From positions 1 to 64,000 of the forward strand of contig JABSSW010000030.1 of assembly GCA_018902385.1 (NCBI GenBank): DNA of 64,000 nucleotides, read 5' to 3'. Source of the stretch: Physcia stellaris (Eukaryota > Ascomycota > Lecanoromycetes > Caliciales > Physciaceae). The notes under the pieces were generated by a model. The model had not been told where the DNA came from. It saw nothing but the letters and a program-made list of their open reading frames with translations, and made no database searches. This document shows, piece by piece, positions 9,750 through 22,600 of the stretch. Position numbers and translations under genes: made by a program. Position 1 is the first letter of the stretch, and every line of letters starts with the position of its first letter.

Positions 9750-12700
9750 CTATCGAGCCCGTCCTTCAAGCTCTCTCAGCACAGCCTCAGTCCACTTGGT
9801 ATGTCTATGTACCAGTCCCAAAATTCTCCGTTGCCCTTCTAACGCTGTTTTCTGTAATTTCACCGCCTCGGCTACATCTCGGTCTACAGCTCTTCTCGCA
9901 AGCACCACACCAATACTGTTCATGGTCCATAACGTGTCCGGGTGCTCGTCTCCTAGTGTCTGTTTCCTTCCTGCGTATGCTTCACGGTGATAATGAAGCG
10001 CGAGGTCATACTCTCCGTTTTCGAAATGGCACTGTGCAATATCGCCCAAAAGCCATAAGCAGTGTGGATGCTCGTTTCCAAGGAGAAGCTGGCGAATGTC
10101 GAGTGCTCTTCTCGTCTGTGAGATGCTCTCTGTAAAGCGGCACTGCTTGCGATAGACGCGGCCGAGGGTGCTGAGCGTCCAAGCGATTTCAAGGTCAGTT
10201 GTTACACCGGCAGTGGTGCCATTCATAGCCTGCAGCGCTTTGAGGTGCATGTTCTCAGCATCTATCAGACGCGATTGGTGTCGGTACATCCGGCCAAGCT
10301 CATTCTGGGTCCATACGACTTCTCTAATATCCGATTTGGGGGTTCTACTCAGTATCGAGAGTGCCTTTTCTTGAGTTTCGGTTGCTTTCTCGACGTGCCC
10401 CTCTTGATCATACAGGACAGCTAGAGAATTGAGAAGCCATGTGAAGCTGACGTCCGAGCCGTCAGACTCCGCTTCTTGCATCTTATATGCGCTTTCGAAC
10501 AGTCGAACTCCGTGCTGAAGTCTTTTCACAGAGTTGAGATGGCGCGATAAATCGCGGACAACCATCATTCTTTCGAAATGTGTCAACGATTCGATGTAGT
10601 GGGCTGCTGTAGAATTGCGTAGGCTGTCCTCGTTTTCGCAGGACATGTGCGTCGAGTTCGAATAGTCCAGAAGTATCAAAATCACATCAGAAGCCCAATC
10701 AAGGTAAATGGGTAACTCAATACTCGTAGGCTCCGCCAGCCAAACAAGCAATTTTGATTGAAGGAGAAGAGCCTCTGCAGTGGAAATACATTTCGTTGCC
10801 ACTGTAGAAAATACCAAATCCACTGTTGACGACAATCAGAGATCATGAAATCGATGATCATTCTGTGGGTTGAACGATTATAAGTGGACTCGATGACATG
10901 CTGAAGCCATGACAGGCATGCATAACGTGTCAAAGGTTCATTTATCGCGCTGTTGGCACGTTTTGTATCAAAAGCAGCAGCCAGTAAAGCTAGGCAACCC
11001 TGCGAGATCCGTTGGTGACATTCGTCCTCAGCTAGAAAGAACTCTTCGAGATCCTTATCTTTGTTGCCGTCAGGGACTGTACCCAGCAAGTAGTCTGCTA
11101 CTGATGCATGAAAAGGTCTCACTATTCCATTGGCTGGATCGACTACAAAGAATTGGGAACAAATTCCAGCGACCAACCCCGGAAATGGCTTTTGGGACCT
11201 ATCAAATTCAGAGATGCCGGTAGTTAGTCTTGTAGCTAGTGCTGTGCAAAGCTCTGGGAGACTTAAGGGCCTCATGACACAGAGAATCCAGCAAGCAGCA
11301 TCTTTGAAAGCTCACGCTGTGCACGGCCTTGGACAGATATGGAACGAAGTCGGCTGGTATAAATTCCGCTTAGTCCTGCCGGCAACTGCAAGGAGACTGT
11401 TTTCAACCTCTCGAGGAGAGCTCGCTGTCTTGAGATGTTCCAGCATAAGGCTCGCCCATAGAAATATTCCATGTGCGGAAGACTGGAGCTTCTGGGACAC
11501 TTTGCTCCCAAGCTCGCCGTCACTTTGCGCGAAAGTGGATGACCCGACAGCGAGCGATACGAAACTATCCAGATCAGTCTGTGTTTGAGAAGATGTTATG
11601 CGTATCTCGGGAAATCGCGATAGCAGATTCCGTGTTTCGAAGAGTCTCTGCTCACTATGAGGATTGATACCGTATTGCTGGTTTGGACAAGCTGCCTTAA
11701 GTCATGGATGACTCTTCCAGTCTCTATGCTTTCGTCCAAGCCGTCGAGTACAATACAAACCTTTCGATAAGACTGAAGGGCAGATTTCAACAGCTCAAGA
11801 GGTTTATCATCTTCTGATACCCGGACACGACCAGATCTCTGAGACTGCTCAAAGGCCAATGTCAAAGGCGGTGGCAGTTTGTTACTATGTTGGATCAACT
11901 GATAAGTAAGAGTGGACATAATTTTCGGGAATGTGCCACTGGATTGGTCGTTTTTGTCACAGAAGAAGTAGGCCAAACCATTCGTCTCGTCGGCAGTCCT
12001 GGCTAGCTCCTCGATTATAGAAGTACTCAGTATAGTTTTACCTGTTCCCGGCACACCGTTAAGCCACAGAATTCGTGTGTTTTCAAATCTCCATTTGTGG
12101 AATTCTGAAGTAGCAAAAAGCCAACTTCCACTAGGACACAATTTCTTAGCTGTTTCCCTGGCAAGTACTTCGGAGGCGGGGCTTGGACAGAGCCATCTCA
12201 AGACTTCTTCTCTCTGGATAAGTCAACTCAGAAACTCATAGAGTACCTATACTCAAGTACGATACCTTGTCTTGTTCAGATATAGCATGAAAATGGCGCA
12301 TGAACTCTGACGTCAGTCTGGTCTGACTGTCGAGAGACTGATACAACTTCTGACGATATGCTAGGGTAGCCTGGTCTCGTAGAGCTTCGATATGAATGGA
12401 CAATGTGTTCAGGATATCTTGAAACTCGGTCTCGAAATCGCGCCAGATGGAATGAGTAAACAAATTGACGCCTTTTAATGTGTAAGCGAAAATTCTAGAA
12501 CACACCGACCTATGTTCTGACCAGGTTTACGGAAAATCTTTCGAGACTTCGTGAGAAATTCTATGATGTCGGTATAAACTAAGCAGATGCTCCTCCGAAA
12601 AGCAGAACTATTTCCAATGATGGTTTCGTATTCTGAGAAGACAGATACGACAAGGCCTAGGCGCTCCAGGGTAGCAATAACCCTATCAAAGTATTTGCTG

Positions 12701-13040
12701 TATGATTTGGTGACCTTTACATAGACAAGATTAACGAGAAACATGAGCCCAAATCGCGATCACGTACCACCAACATAGCTCGGAGTGACCCCCAAACTAA
12801 TGATGCCGGATTTAGAGTTCCCTGGACAGCTACGTCGACTGCTGATGCATATCGCTCGATGAACGACACGAAAGGTTGTAAATGATGGGCGATTTTGCGA
12901 GAACGGTGTTTGGGAGCATGTTGTTTTTCTATTTCGTTGATTTCGACGAACAGTCCGTCAAGGGTATCCTTCTGCTGCTGCATTGCAGATGCGCTATGTT
13001 CTGGCTTTACATCGAAGCAGTATAGGGAAGAGCGCTCCAT
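9750..13040 (-). pseudogene. NACHT-TPR (NLR-like) protein gene, frame-disrupted
   Basis: The start is ATG at 13040. Exons 13040-12768, 12714-12531, 12471-12266 and from 12213 on are joined by good 52-59 bp introns. The N-terminal helical region contains 'WGSLRAMLV', like the DUF7708-type domains of fungal STAND proteins. A NACHT P-loop 'GVPGTGKT' lies at about 12059-12036 and a Walker B 'VCIVLDGLDE' at about 11760-11731. A winged-helix-like region follows. The C-terminus (about 10600-9750) is a run of TPRs with 'NELGRMY' and 'HPDTLWTMNSIG' motifs. Such proteins sense non-self and trigger heterokaryon incompatibility or cell death in the cytoplasm (family knowledge). From about 11650 to 10800 the reading frame changes about four times without plausible introns. 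The gene is therefore probably dead, unless these are assembly errors. The N-terminal and TPR parts are well preserved, so any loss is recent. Confidence 0.8.
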
Positions 13041-13690
13041 CTTTGAACAGCGAAATGAGTCCGCTCGAACAGTCCGATGCAGGTCTTATACCACAGCCTT
13101 GCATGAAGGCGTCCTGAACGCCAGGTTGGCGGTGTGATCATATGAGTGCGCCCGAAGGCACAGGTGGGGCTGTGCATTTGGGGGACAAATATGGCCTGAT
13201 TGAAGCAAAATCAAGATCAGGACTACGGCAAGTTGAGGGGCAGCAAAGCAGTTTGTTGGGGCTCTGAGACTACTGTTGTTGTATGATGCTTGCTTTGATC
13301 ACATTGATAGCCCTAGCCCTGCTGTGTGCTTGTAAGTCTTAGGAGTCCCTCTTAGGAGTCCCCGACTTGGTGTGGCTGAAATTTGTGGCGAGTCCCTTCA
13401 CAAGAGTCGACGACGCCTCTTTCGAGGTCGATCTGTACCGTCGCGCAACTACGTTTTACCTAGCTCTCTGAGCAGCACCTGAAGCAACTCTTCAAAAACC
13501 CCCAACACTGACTTACAAGCAAGCTCCCCAAGCTCGAACAAGTCTCAAATGAAGTGTAACTTTACAGGGATGGAATGATCAAGTGATCAACATTACGCGC
13601 CGCTATGCACATTTTCATACGAAGTCCAATCTGTAAAGTGAAATTCTGGAAAGTGAAATGGAAGATGTTCATGATGATGATTTTTTCTCG
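13041..13690. other. Upstream region of the NLR-like gene and edge of the AT-rich island
   Basis: No gene is seen. A short direct repeat of CTTAGGAGTCC lies at about 13336-13360. Base composition is normal to about 13660 and then becomes AT-rich abruptly. Confidence 0.5.
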
Positions 13691-13777
13691 TTCAGACTAA
13701 ACGTGAATGTTAATGCAAAAATGACGAAATGAAAAAAATTTGAAAAAATTGATTTTTAATTAAATAAAAAATCAATG
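13691..13777 (+). repeat. Split direct repeat A1 of the outer retroelement
   Basis: It begins CGTTCAGACTAAACGTGAAT and matches 38318-38404 almost base for base over about 85 bp, 24.6 kb away, in the same orientation. Confidence 0.8.
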
Positions 13778-14750
13778 TTTCATTTTTTTCATTTTTTCAT
13801 TTTTCATTTTTTTTGCAAATATTTGCAAAAATCAATTGTAAAATTTTACATCAATTTTTGATATTGTATATTTGATTTTCGATTTTCGCATATTTTTTGT
13901 TGTAATATTTCGTTCGATTTAATTAAAATTCGATTTCGTTGATTTTTCGTTGTCGCAATAATGTTTGTCGATATCAAATTCATTTTCATTTTAAATAAAA
14001 ACAATGTTGTCGTCGTCGAAAAAAAACAATGATAACGATGTATTCAAATTCAAATTTAACAAATTTGTAATTTTCAAACGAATCATTTTCGACGTAAAAA
14101 ATCGTAATCGAATTAAAAAATTTGTTTTACGTTTTCGTTTTATTTCAACGCGTTTATTTAAAAACATTTTCGTTTCGTTCGTTTTCGAATTTTTGTTTTT
14201 CGTTCGATCATTTCGAAAATCAAATCGAAAACGTAAATGAAAACAATTTTAACGTTATAAATTTTGATTTTATCAATTTCGACAACGACGACAACGACGT
14301 ATTCGACGACGACGAATTTTAAATTCGACGATTACGCGCACGCGAAAAATTTTCAAATAACGAAAATTTCGTTCAAAAAAATTTTTCGTCGTAAAATATT
14401 TTTCAAAAAAAATTAAAAACGTATCAAAAAAATTAAATGAATTTATTTTCATTCAACGTACGTTGTTTTCGTTGTTTTTTTTTTACATTTTTCAAATTCG
14501 TATTTCGTTGTCGCGTTTATTGTTCAAACAATCGAAATTCGTACGAATTTTTACACATGATTCATAATTCGAAATATTTCAAAATGAAACGAACATTTGT
14601 CAACGTTTTGTTTCGATTTTTGCAAAACGTTTATCACGATCGTTTGAATGTCAAAAATTTTTTCAAATTGATTTTTTTGAATTGTATTAAAAACAATTGT
14701 CGATACGCGTTCAAAATTTTTCAAAAATATTTTTTTTTTTTTGTTAATAT

Positions 14751-14946
14751 TGAAAAAATCATGAATAATTATCATTTTATTGTTTTGAATTTCGTTGTTC
14801 GATAACATACATGCAAAATGAAAACACAAAAAATGTGCAAATGTCAAAACACTAATTTCAACAAAAAAACGCATTAATTTTGTTTTCGTCAAATTATATC
14901 AATTGAATTTTGATTGTAACACATTTGCGAAAATTGTATTTTTAAC
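14751..14946. repeat. Left terminal direct repeat of element X
   Basis: It starts TGAAAAAATCATGAATAATT and ends AACA. Highly similar copies lie at 18139-18333, 19014-19208 and 35451-35642. Confidence 0.75.
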
Positions 14947-17164
14947 ATGTTTTTACAACAATCGTTTGTGTTTTTGTTTTGTATTTTAACGAATTCAATT
15001 TGAAATTTTCGTGCAAACTTTTTTTTTCAACGATGTGATTTTTTCAACGATATATTGTTTGAAATTTTCGAGCAAACTTTCTCGATGACGTAAATTCTGT
15101 AAAGTTAAATTATACATCGATGCGAAAATTGCAAAAACGAACGAATCGAAATCAATATGACGTAAAATCGATTTGTAAAACGTGCGATCGAGCGAAAACG
15201 TTCGAAATTCTGAATTTGTTTTTTCATGAAATGTTGTCGATGTGAAATCTAATATCTAAAATTGAATAAACGATATATCATGAAACAAATATCAATTGTT
15301 TGAACAATACGATATTGACGAAAATGCAAATCACATAGAATTTTTCTATAATAAAATATTCTGTAAAATCGTTTAACGCGAATGATCGATCGAGAATAAT
15401 TTTGATCAATTTTGCGTTTATATTGTTTAAAGTCGATAAATTCAATCAATACATAATTCGCGTTTTCAAAGAAAAAACGATTATATTTCATTTTATTAAT
15501 CATCAAAGTTTTCGAATTTGTACAATTGTTGACGACATGCATCGCAATCATCAACAACGTATAAATTTTATATAATTGTTCAAAATTGTAAAATTTTCGT
15601 GCGTTTTCTGAAGATGTAAAAATCACGTAAATTGATTTCTTCGTTGTAATATTGTGTTGTTTTTAACGTTTACGATTTATTTTGATGAATTTTTATTGAA
15701 ATTTTTTTGAAAAAATTCACGAACAAACTTGTCATGATTTGATAACATCATTGTGAATTTCAGAATTTTCAAATACTGTTTGCGACATCATGATTCAATA
15801 TCTATGCAATTTGACTGTAAAAAATTCATAAAATATGTCAAATGATCGAAAAATCGATAAAAAAAATAATGCATCGAATGCGCGACATGCATTACGAACA
15901 TATATCGATGCAAAAATGCAAATTCGAACTTTTTTGATTTGATTAAAATTTGTCAGAAAATCAAATCGATTAATATGCGAAAAAATCAAATATTTTCAAT
16001 TTTTGATCGAATTTTTGTTTTTTTTGATCGAGTTTTTGCTTTGCAAGATCGAATATGTAATGATTGCATAATACGTTTTTTCGAAACGATATTATGTGAC
16101 TTCTGATTGTATAATACGTTTTCTCGAAATCGTATTATTTAATTTGTTCGTTTTTCTTTAACAATTGTTCGTACAGTACGTCAATATGTTTTTTCGAAAT
16201 TGCATTGACGAACTGTATTGTCATTTTTTTTTTTTTCGTATTTATCGAGCGATTAAAGTTTCAAAAAATAATAAAAAATAAAGACGAAATTAATCGTGTT
16301 ATATCAAAACGAAATCACAACAAAAATAAATTTTTATCATATTCGTTAAACAATAAACAAATAAACAAAGCATACAACAATTTGTAAAATTTTTCAAATC
16401 GATGATAAAACGAAAAAAACGAAAACATCGAATTTATTAAAACAACAACAACAATTTTTAGTTTTTTTCAAATTGATCAACGATTAATAAAAAGAACGAA
16501 CAAACAAAACAAACAACACGTTAACTTTTTCAAAGTAATGATTTTTCGAAAAAAATCAATACTTTCTCAAAGCAAAATGAAAAAAAAAACAAAACGTCAA
16601 TAACGTATTTTCATGAATATTTCATTGTTTTCGACTTTTGAAACATTTAAATGATTCAATCGATAAATCGATAGATGACAAAACGTTCTTGACAATGTTT
16701 GCAAACAGAAAATGAACGCGAAAATGTCGAAAAAGAAATGCGCATCGAAAAAAAAAAAATCGAAAAATTCGCGAAGATGATATGCGAGTCGACTGTTTGA
16801 TCGACGTGCATTGTTGAAAATGTTTCGAATTTGATCGTTTTGAAAGCAAATGAAATCGTCGCATTGAAATATGACGTAATGCGCGTTTGTATGAAATTAT
16901 TGTTTTTAATATTGCATTTGTCAAAATTACGTGAAACAACGATTTGTTTTGACGTGTTTGCAAATCAAATGAACTCGACTTTTCAACGAACATGCGAAAC
17001 AGATCGTTCACAATGAGATAAAATCTCGATGATATAAATGCTCGAGACGAAACAGACGAACAAACAACGTTTGCATTTTTCGAGAATTTGCATATCGATT
17101 TGAATGTCGCAATCGAAAAACGAGAAAATTTCGACGCAACGATTGATCGTGAAACAATTTCTGT

Positions 17165-17587
17165 TCAAAATATCGATTTTCTTGATGTTGCAATCGACGA
17201 AAATTTTGAAAAAGATGTAATCGATGACATGATTATCAATTTCGATAACGTAAAAAACGACGAGATGATCAATCGAAATGACGAAACAAGAAATTTCGAT
17301 TCGAAAGCAAATGAAACAACAAATTCAACAGATTTCTGAACAGATTTCGACTTTTTCGCGTGACGAATACGAATATGTTCATGAAACTTGATGTTGTTGT
17401 CAAATTTGATCGAATGTTTGCAACGTTTGCACGTGTATTTTTCAGTTCGTTTCTTGATTAAACGAATTTTTTTTTGTTGTTTCAACAATTTTTTCGCTTT
17501 TTGTTTGATTTTGCTTTTCATTTGCAATTCGTGCTTTCGCATCAAATAGTTTTTTTGTGTTTTTTTGTTTGAGTGAATCAATTGCAT
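17165..17587 (-). other. C2H2 zinc-finger open frame inside element X
   Basis: A 140-codon frame encodes a Lys-rich stretch followed by 'YTCKRCKH' and 'KFHEHIRIRH', a C2H2-like finger, then a Ser/Phe-rich tail. A diverged counterpart lies on the same strand in element Y (about 28093-27629). It may be a captured or element-specific DNA-binding protein. The function is unknown. Confidence 0.45.
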
Positions 17588-18138
17588 CGCGAAATATTAA
17601 TAAAATTTGAATTCGTGTGTTCGTGATATAAAATTCGAAAATTTTGCGTTTTCGAATCATTCGCGTCGAAACAAATGCAAAGAAAAAAATGATCAAAAAA
17701 AAAAATATCAAATTTCGAAATAAAAATGAAAATGAACGATACGAAATTCGCAAAGATTGTTGATTTCGTAAAAAAAATAAAAATCGTCATTTTGATCGAA
17801 TGATAAAATTTGCGTAAATATTTCGACATCGTATTCGTAAAATAATTAAATAAATCGAAAATTGATTGTTTCGAAAAACTTCGCAAATAAATAAATGTTA
17901 TCGACGTAATTGAAAATATTGAATAATATTGATCGTTTGTATCAAAATATTGAATATTGTTCGACAATTAAATCGTTTCTGATTTGACAAAATTGAATAT
18001 TTTCAATGAAATTGATTATTGTTGAAATATTGTCAGTCGATTGCTGTATTGTTCGACGACTAAATATTACGTGTTCATGACGTGCTGTAACTGATATTAA
18101 ATGTAACGAAAATTGCTAATTCGATTTTCATAATTTAT

Positions 18139-18333
18139 TGAAAAAATCATGAATGATTATCATTTTATTGTTTTGAATTTCGTTGTTTGATAACATACAT
18201 GCAAAATGAAAACACAAAAAATGTGCGAATGTCAAAATATTAATTTCAACAAAAACGCATTAATTTTGTTTTCGTCAAATTATATCAATTGAATTTTGAT
18301 TGCAACACATTTGCGAAAATTGTATTTTCAACA
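18139..18333. repeat. Right terminal direct repeat of element X
   Basis: This is a direct copy of 14751-14946. It ends TTTTCAACA. Confidence 0.75.
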
Positions 18334-19013
18334 ATTAATGACGATGAAAATGTATTGCAACGTTGTTTTTAAATTTTTTTCATTCGAATATTCAATACAA
18401 ATTGAATTTCGTTATAAATGCGTATCGTATTCGTATTATAAAAACGTATTTTTACAAAACGTGAACGTCGATCGTGACGTGACACGAAAAAATTTGATTC
18501 GAATCATTCGTACAAATCAAAACGATTTTGTTAATTGATTGATCAAAATCGATTTTATTAAATGAAAATTGAAAAATTTCGTCGTCGTCGAATTAAACAA
18601 AAAAACAATTGAATATCAAATTTTTTCGTTTCACGCAAATTCAAAAATAAACGTATTACAATTCGCAACAATGTTAATATTACGTTCAACAACAATTTTT
18701 GTTGCAACGAAAATTGCAATCATAAATATATTGATATCAAATGTCAACAAAAAAATTACGACAAATTCGAATGTATCAACAAAATCATTAAATGATTAAT
18801 CGTTTTTTTCTTTTTTCGTTCAATTTTCTTTTTTTTTTTTTTCGAATTATTCATTTCGTATGATCATGTCAATTTCAATTGAATAATCGTCAAAAAAATT
18901 TTGTATAATGTCGTTTTCGAAAATGCATTTGATTTCGAAATCAAAATATCATTGAAAACGACAAAATGAAATCTTTATTTAAAAAATTATTTTGATCGAA
19001 ATTTCGTTAATAT

Positions 19014-19208
19014 CGAAAAAATCATGAATGATTATTATTTTATTGTTTTGAATTTAATTATTTTAATAACATACATGAAATGAAAACACAAAAAAATGTG
19101 CGAATGTCAAGACGTTAATTTTAACAAAAACGCATTAATTTTTTTTTTCGTCAAATTATATCAATTGATTTCTTGATTATTTTTTTGCGAAAATTGTATT
19201 TTTCAACA
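19014..19208. repeat. Left terminal direct repeat of element Y
   Basis: About 195 bp, similar to the X repeats and to 35451-35642. Confidence 0.7.
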
Positions 19209-19371
19209 TTTTTTCACAATATTCGTTTGTGTTATCTGTTTTGTATTTCAACGAATTCAGTTTGATTTAGAATTTTCGTGCAAATTTTTTCAACGATGCG
19301 TGTTTTCGAATTTTTTCAACAATGCGTATTTTAAAACTTTTTCAACGACGCGTTGTTTGAAATTTTCGAAT

Positions 19372-19608
19372 TGTTACGAACATGTTTGACAAATAAATTT
19401 GACAAATAAATAATTGATATGATAAATGATTAAACAAATATGTTTGAATCGAATTATGTTTTAATTTTCTGACGAGATTAACGTGATTTGAAATTTGACG
19501 TTCGCACATTGTTTGCAATTTCATCATTTTGTATTTATTTGTTTTTGCAAATTTATTGTTTTCGTTTAATTAATCAATAATACGTTTATTCAAACACGAT
19601 TCATGATA
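19372..19608 (+). repeat. 5' LTR of gypsy element A
   Basis: Starts TGTTACGAACATGTTTGAC and ends TTCATGATA. It is the same length as the 3' LTR at 25853-26089. Confidence 0.85.
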
Positions 19609-22600
19609 TTACAATAAATTTTCAATTTTTATCGTTCGTCGTGATACGCGAACGTTCAAAAATAAAATTTCAAATCGATTAAATTTTTTTGACGAAACAA
19701 ACGACGAAAAAATTTTGTTGATCAAACAAACGATAAAAAAATTTTTGACGAGACATTTGACGAAAATCGTGAAATAACAAAACGAATTTTCACGCAATCG
19801 ACGATAAAAAACGAAAATTGATTCGATTATTTTTTTTTTTATTACGTTCAATTTTTCATTTTCAATTATGATTCGAAATTATCACGAAACAATTTTTTTC
19901 GAATTTTTTATTTCGATAAAATAACGTTTCAAAACGTTACGCGTCAACGTGAATCGTATGTTGCATAAAATTAACGACAATTTTTTTGACGAAAATTTCG
20001 TTGATCAATTCAAACGTCGTCGATTTGTATCAACGATCGAATTCATAAAAATGAAAAATGAAAAAATCATTTATTTTTTGAATATCGTCATTATCGATCA
20101 ATTGAAATGATAAATCAATTATAAAATTGTCGATTTTTTAAAAAATTTGATCGATTACGTATCGATCGTGACAATTATTTGAACGTTTTGATTCAATATC
20201 AAAATTTGTACAATATTGTCAACGTCGATCGTGACGAATTGATCAATACAAATGTCGAATTAAATAAAATTCGTCGAAAATTGAATATTTTGAAAAACGA
20301 ATACGAAAACAACGTGATTTTTTTTGATTAAACAAAAAAATTACATTTTTTAAAAAAAATCACGACGTTTTGTTGATCAAAATTCGCGATCGTGCACGAA
20401 ATTTTGACGTCGACGATAAAAAAAACGACGATAAAATCAACGTAATTAATTTTTTTCAAAAAAACAAACGACGTTTCAAAACACATTCAAATTTTTTTAA
20501 ATTTATCGATGAAATGAAATTCATTTGACGTGTTTGAAAAACAAAAATACACGATAAAATGACGATCAACGTTGATTATTACGACACGAACATAATCGCA
20601 ATCATTATTGTGATTAATTGAATTGAAAATGATATCGATAATCACATACAATCGATTCGTGATATTGATATGAATCATTTCAAAATTTGACATATGATGT
20701 TGAAATTTTTGAACATTATTTACGAAAATTTTGATTTCAAACGCAATATGCGTAATCAATTTCGAACATTGATCATGAATATTCAGAATTTTCAATTTTT
20801 TTATTTCAATTTTTTTCGTTTTAGCAATTCAATTGATTATAACGAAATCATCAAAATCGAAAAATTGATGAACAAAATTTTCTGAAATTTGAAAAAAACG
20901 ATGAATGTATATTCACGTGAATTTATCACGTTCGATGAAATTCGAATCATTTTGCAACAAATATACAATCGACAATCGAATTTTCGAAAAAAAAAATCGC
21001 GACACGTTAACAACGTTTTGAATTGTCTCAATTCAAATCAATTTTTGTTGTTTCGATTTCGATTTTTTTACAAAATTTGTTATTTTGACTTTTTTCGTGA
21101 AATTTACAATTCATTTTCATTTCAACGTCGAAATCAAAATTCGTGATTCGATAATCGACAAATTGATCGTCACGAACAAATGTTTTACATGTGATGAAAT
21201 CGATCATGTTTGAAAAAAATGTTCGAACGTTCACAAATATCAAAAACGTCATTGACACAAAATGCAAATATTTTATATGAATTTAATTGACGAATCGAAC
21301 GATTTTGAATCGAAAAATTAATAATTCACATCGAAAACGCGATTGATGAATGTTTAAAATTTTTTTTTTATTCACGATGATAATATGTTTGATTTTTTCA
21401 TCAAACGATTTTTAATCATCAATTGTACGTTATCATTCAACGATAATAAACATAAATTAAAAATTTTAATAAACATTGATGCAATTGATTATGCATTCAT
21501 TGATAAAAAAATCGCGCAATTTGTATGCAACATGTTAAACATAAAATTTGTATTTTTATTGAAATCGAAATCATTGATTGAATTCGACGATCGTCAGATT
21601 TTTTCAATAATTCACGTCATATATTTTAAATTAACGATAAAATTGCATTTCGAATTGATCGTTTTTTTGTTAATCATCGATTTGAATAATCATTCGATAA
21701 TTTTAAAAAAATCGTGAATGAACAAACATGAAATCATATTGAACATAATTTACGATAAATTGATTTTCAAATCGTTTAAATGCAATCATCATGACAATAT
21801 ATTCAATCAAATTGTTCAAATTCGACGTTTGAAAATTTTCAAATCAAATCGTCGATAAAATGTATTTAATTGACGTCGTGATATCGTATTATCGCAAAAA
21901 AACAATTCGAAACATATAACGATAATAAAATTTCGATATATCATTTTATTTCGTTTCAAAATCAAATTTTTATTTTTTACAATTGAAAACGAATCAAATG
22001 TATTCGATTCGAAATGTTTCGAATGTTCAATTCATTCGAACGTCGATAACGATGACGAATCGTCAATCATCGAATCAAATAATTCAAAAATTGATATCAC
22101 AACGATTACGAAAACGACATTCGTCAAAAAAAAATTTGAAAAAACAACGCAACAAGCGTTGAAAAATCAAAAAACAACAATTCGAAATTTTTTCATTTTC
22201 GAAATTGAATTTAAACGATTCAATGAATATCGCGATAATTGATGCAATTTTTTTTGTTTGTTCGTCGATTTCAAAAATCGAAAACAAAAAATGCAATGTT
22301 TTTTCATTACGATCAATCAAATCGATGTCGCGTTCAAAACATTGCGAACGAATTTCGAATCGTTGAAAATTGTTGTCATGATTAAAAAAATTTTGAAACA
22401 CGAACAAATCAAATCGATTTTTGAACGTATAATGAAAAAAATATCGAAATATTTCAAACATTTGTCAAAAATATTCGATTTTCAAAAAACAATTGAATTG
22501 TTATCGCATCGATTTTACGATCACAAAATCGAATTTTTAAACGATAACAATACATTGTTTCGAAACAGAATATATTCATTGTTCGAATTCAAATTTCAAA

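Larger units (their letters stand above)
14751..18333. mobile_element. Non-autonomous LTR-type element (LARD-like), copy X
   Basis: A 3.6-kb unit is bounded by direct repeats of about 195 bp that start TG and end CA (14751-14946 and 18139-18333). No reverse transcriptase is recognisable. The only protein signal is a minus-strand frame (17587-17165) with a basic region and a C2H2-type zinc finger at about 17431-17360, a motif I associate with repeated fungal ORFs. A second copy (Y) lies at 19014-35642. It is inserted in the outer tyrosine-recombinase element and is heavily mutated. Flanking sequence is GTTAA-like on the left and ATTAA on the right, so the target duplication is uncertain. Confidence 0.6.
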
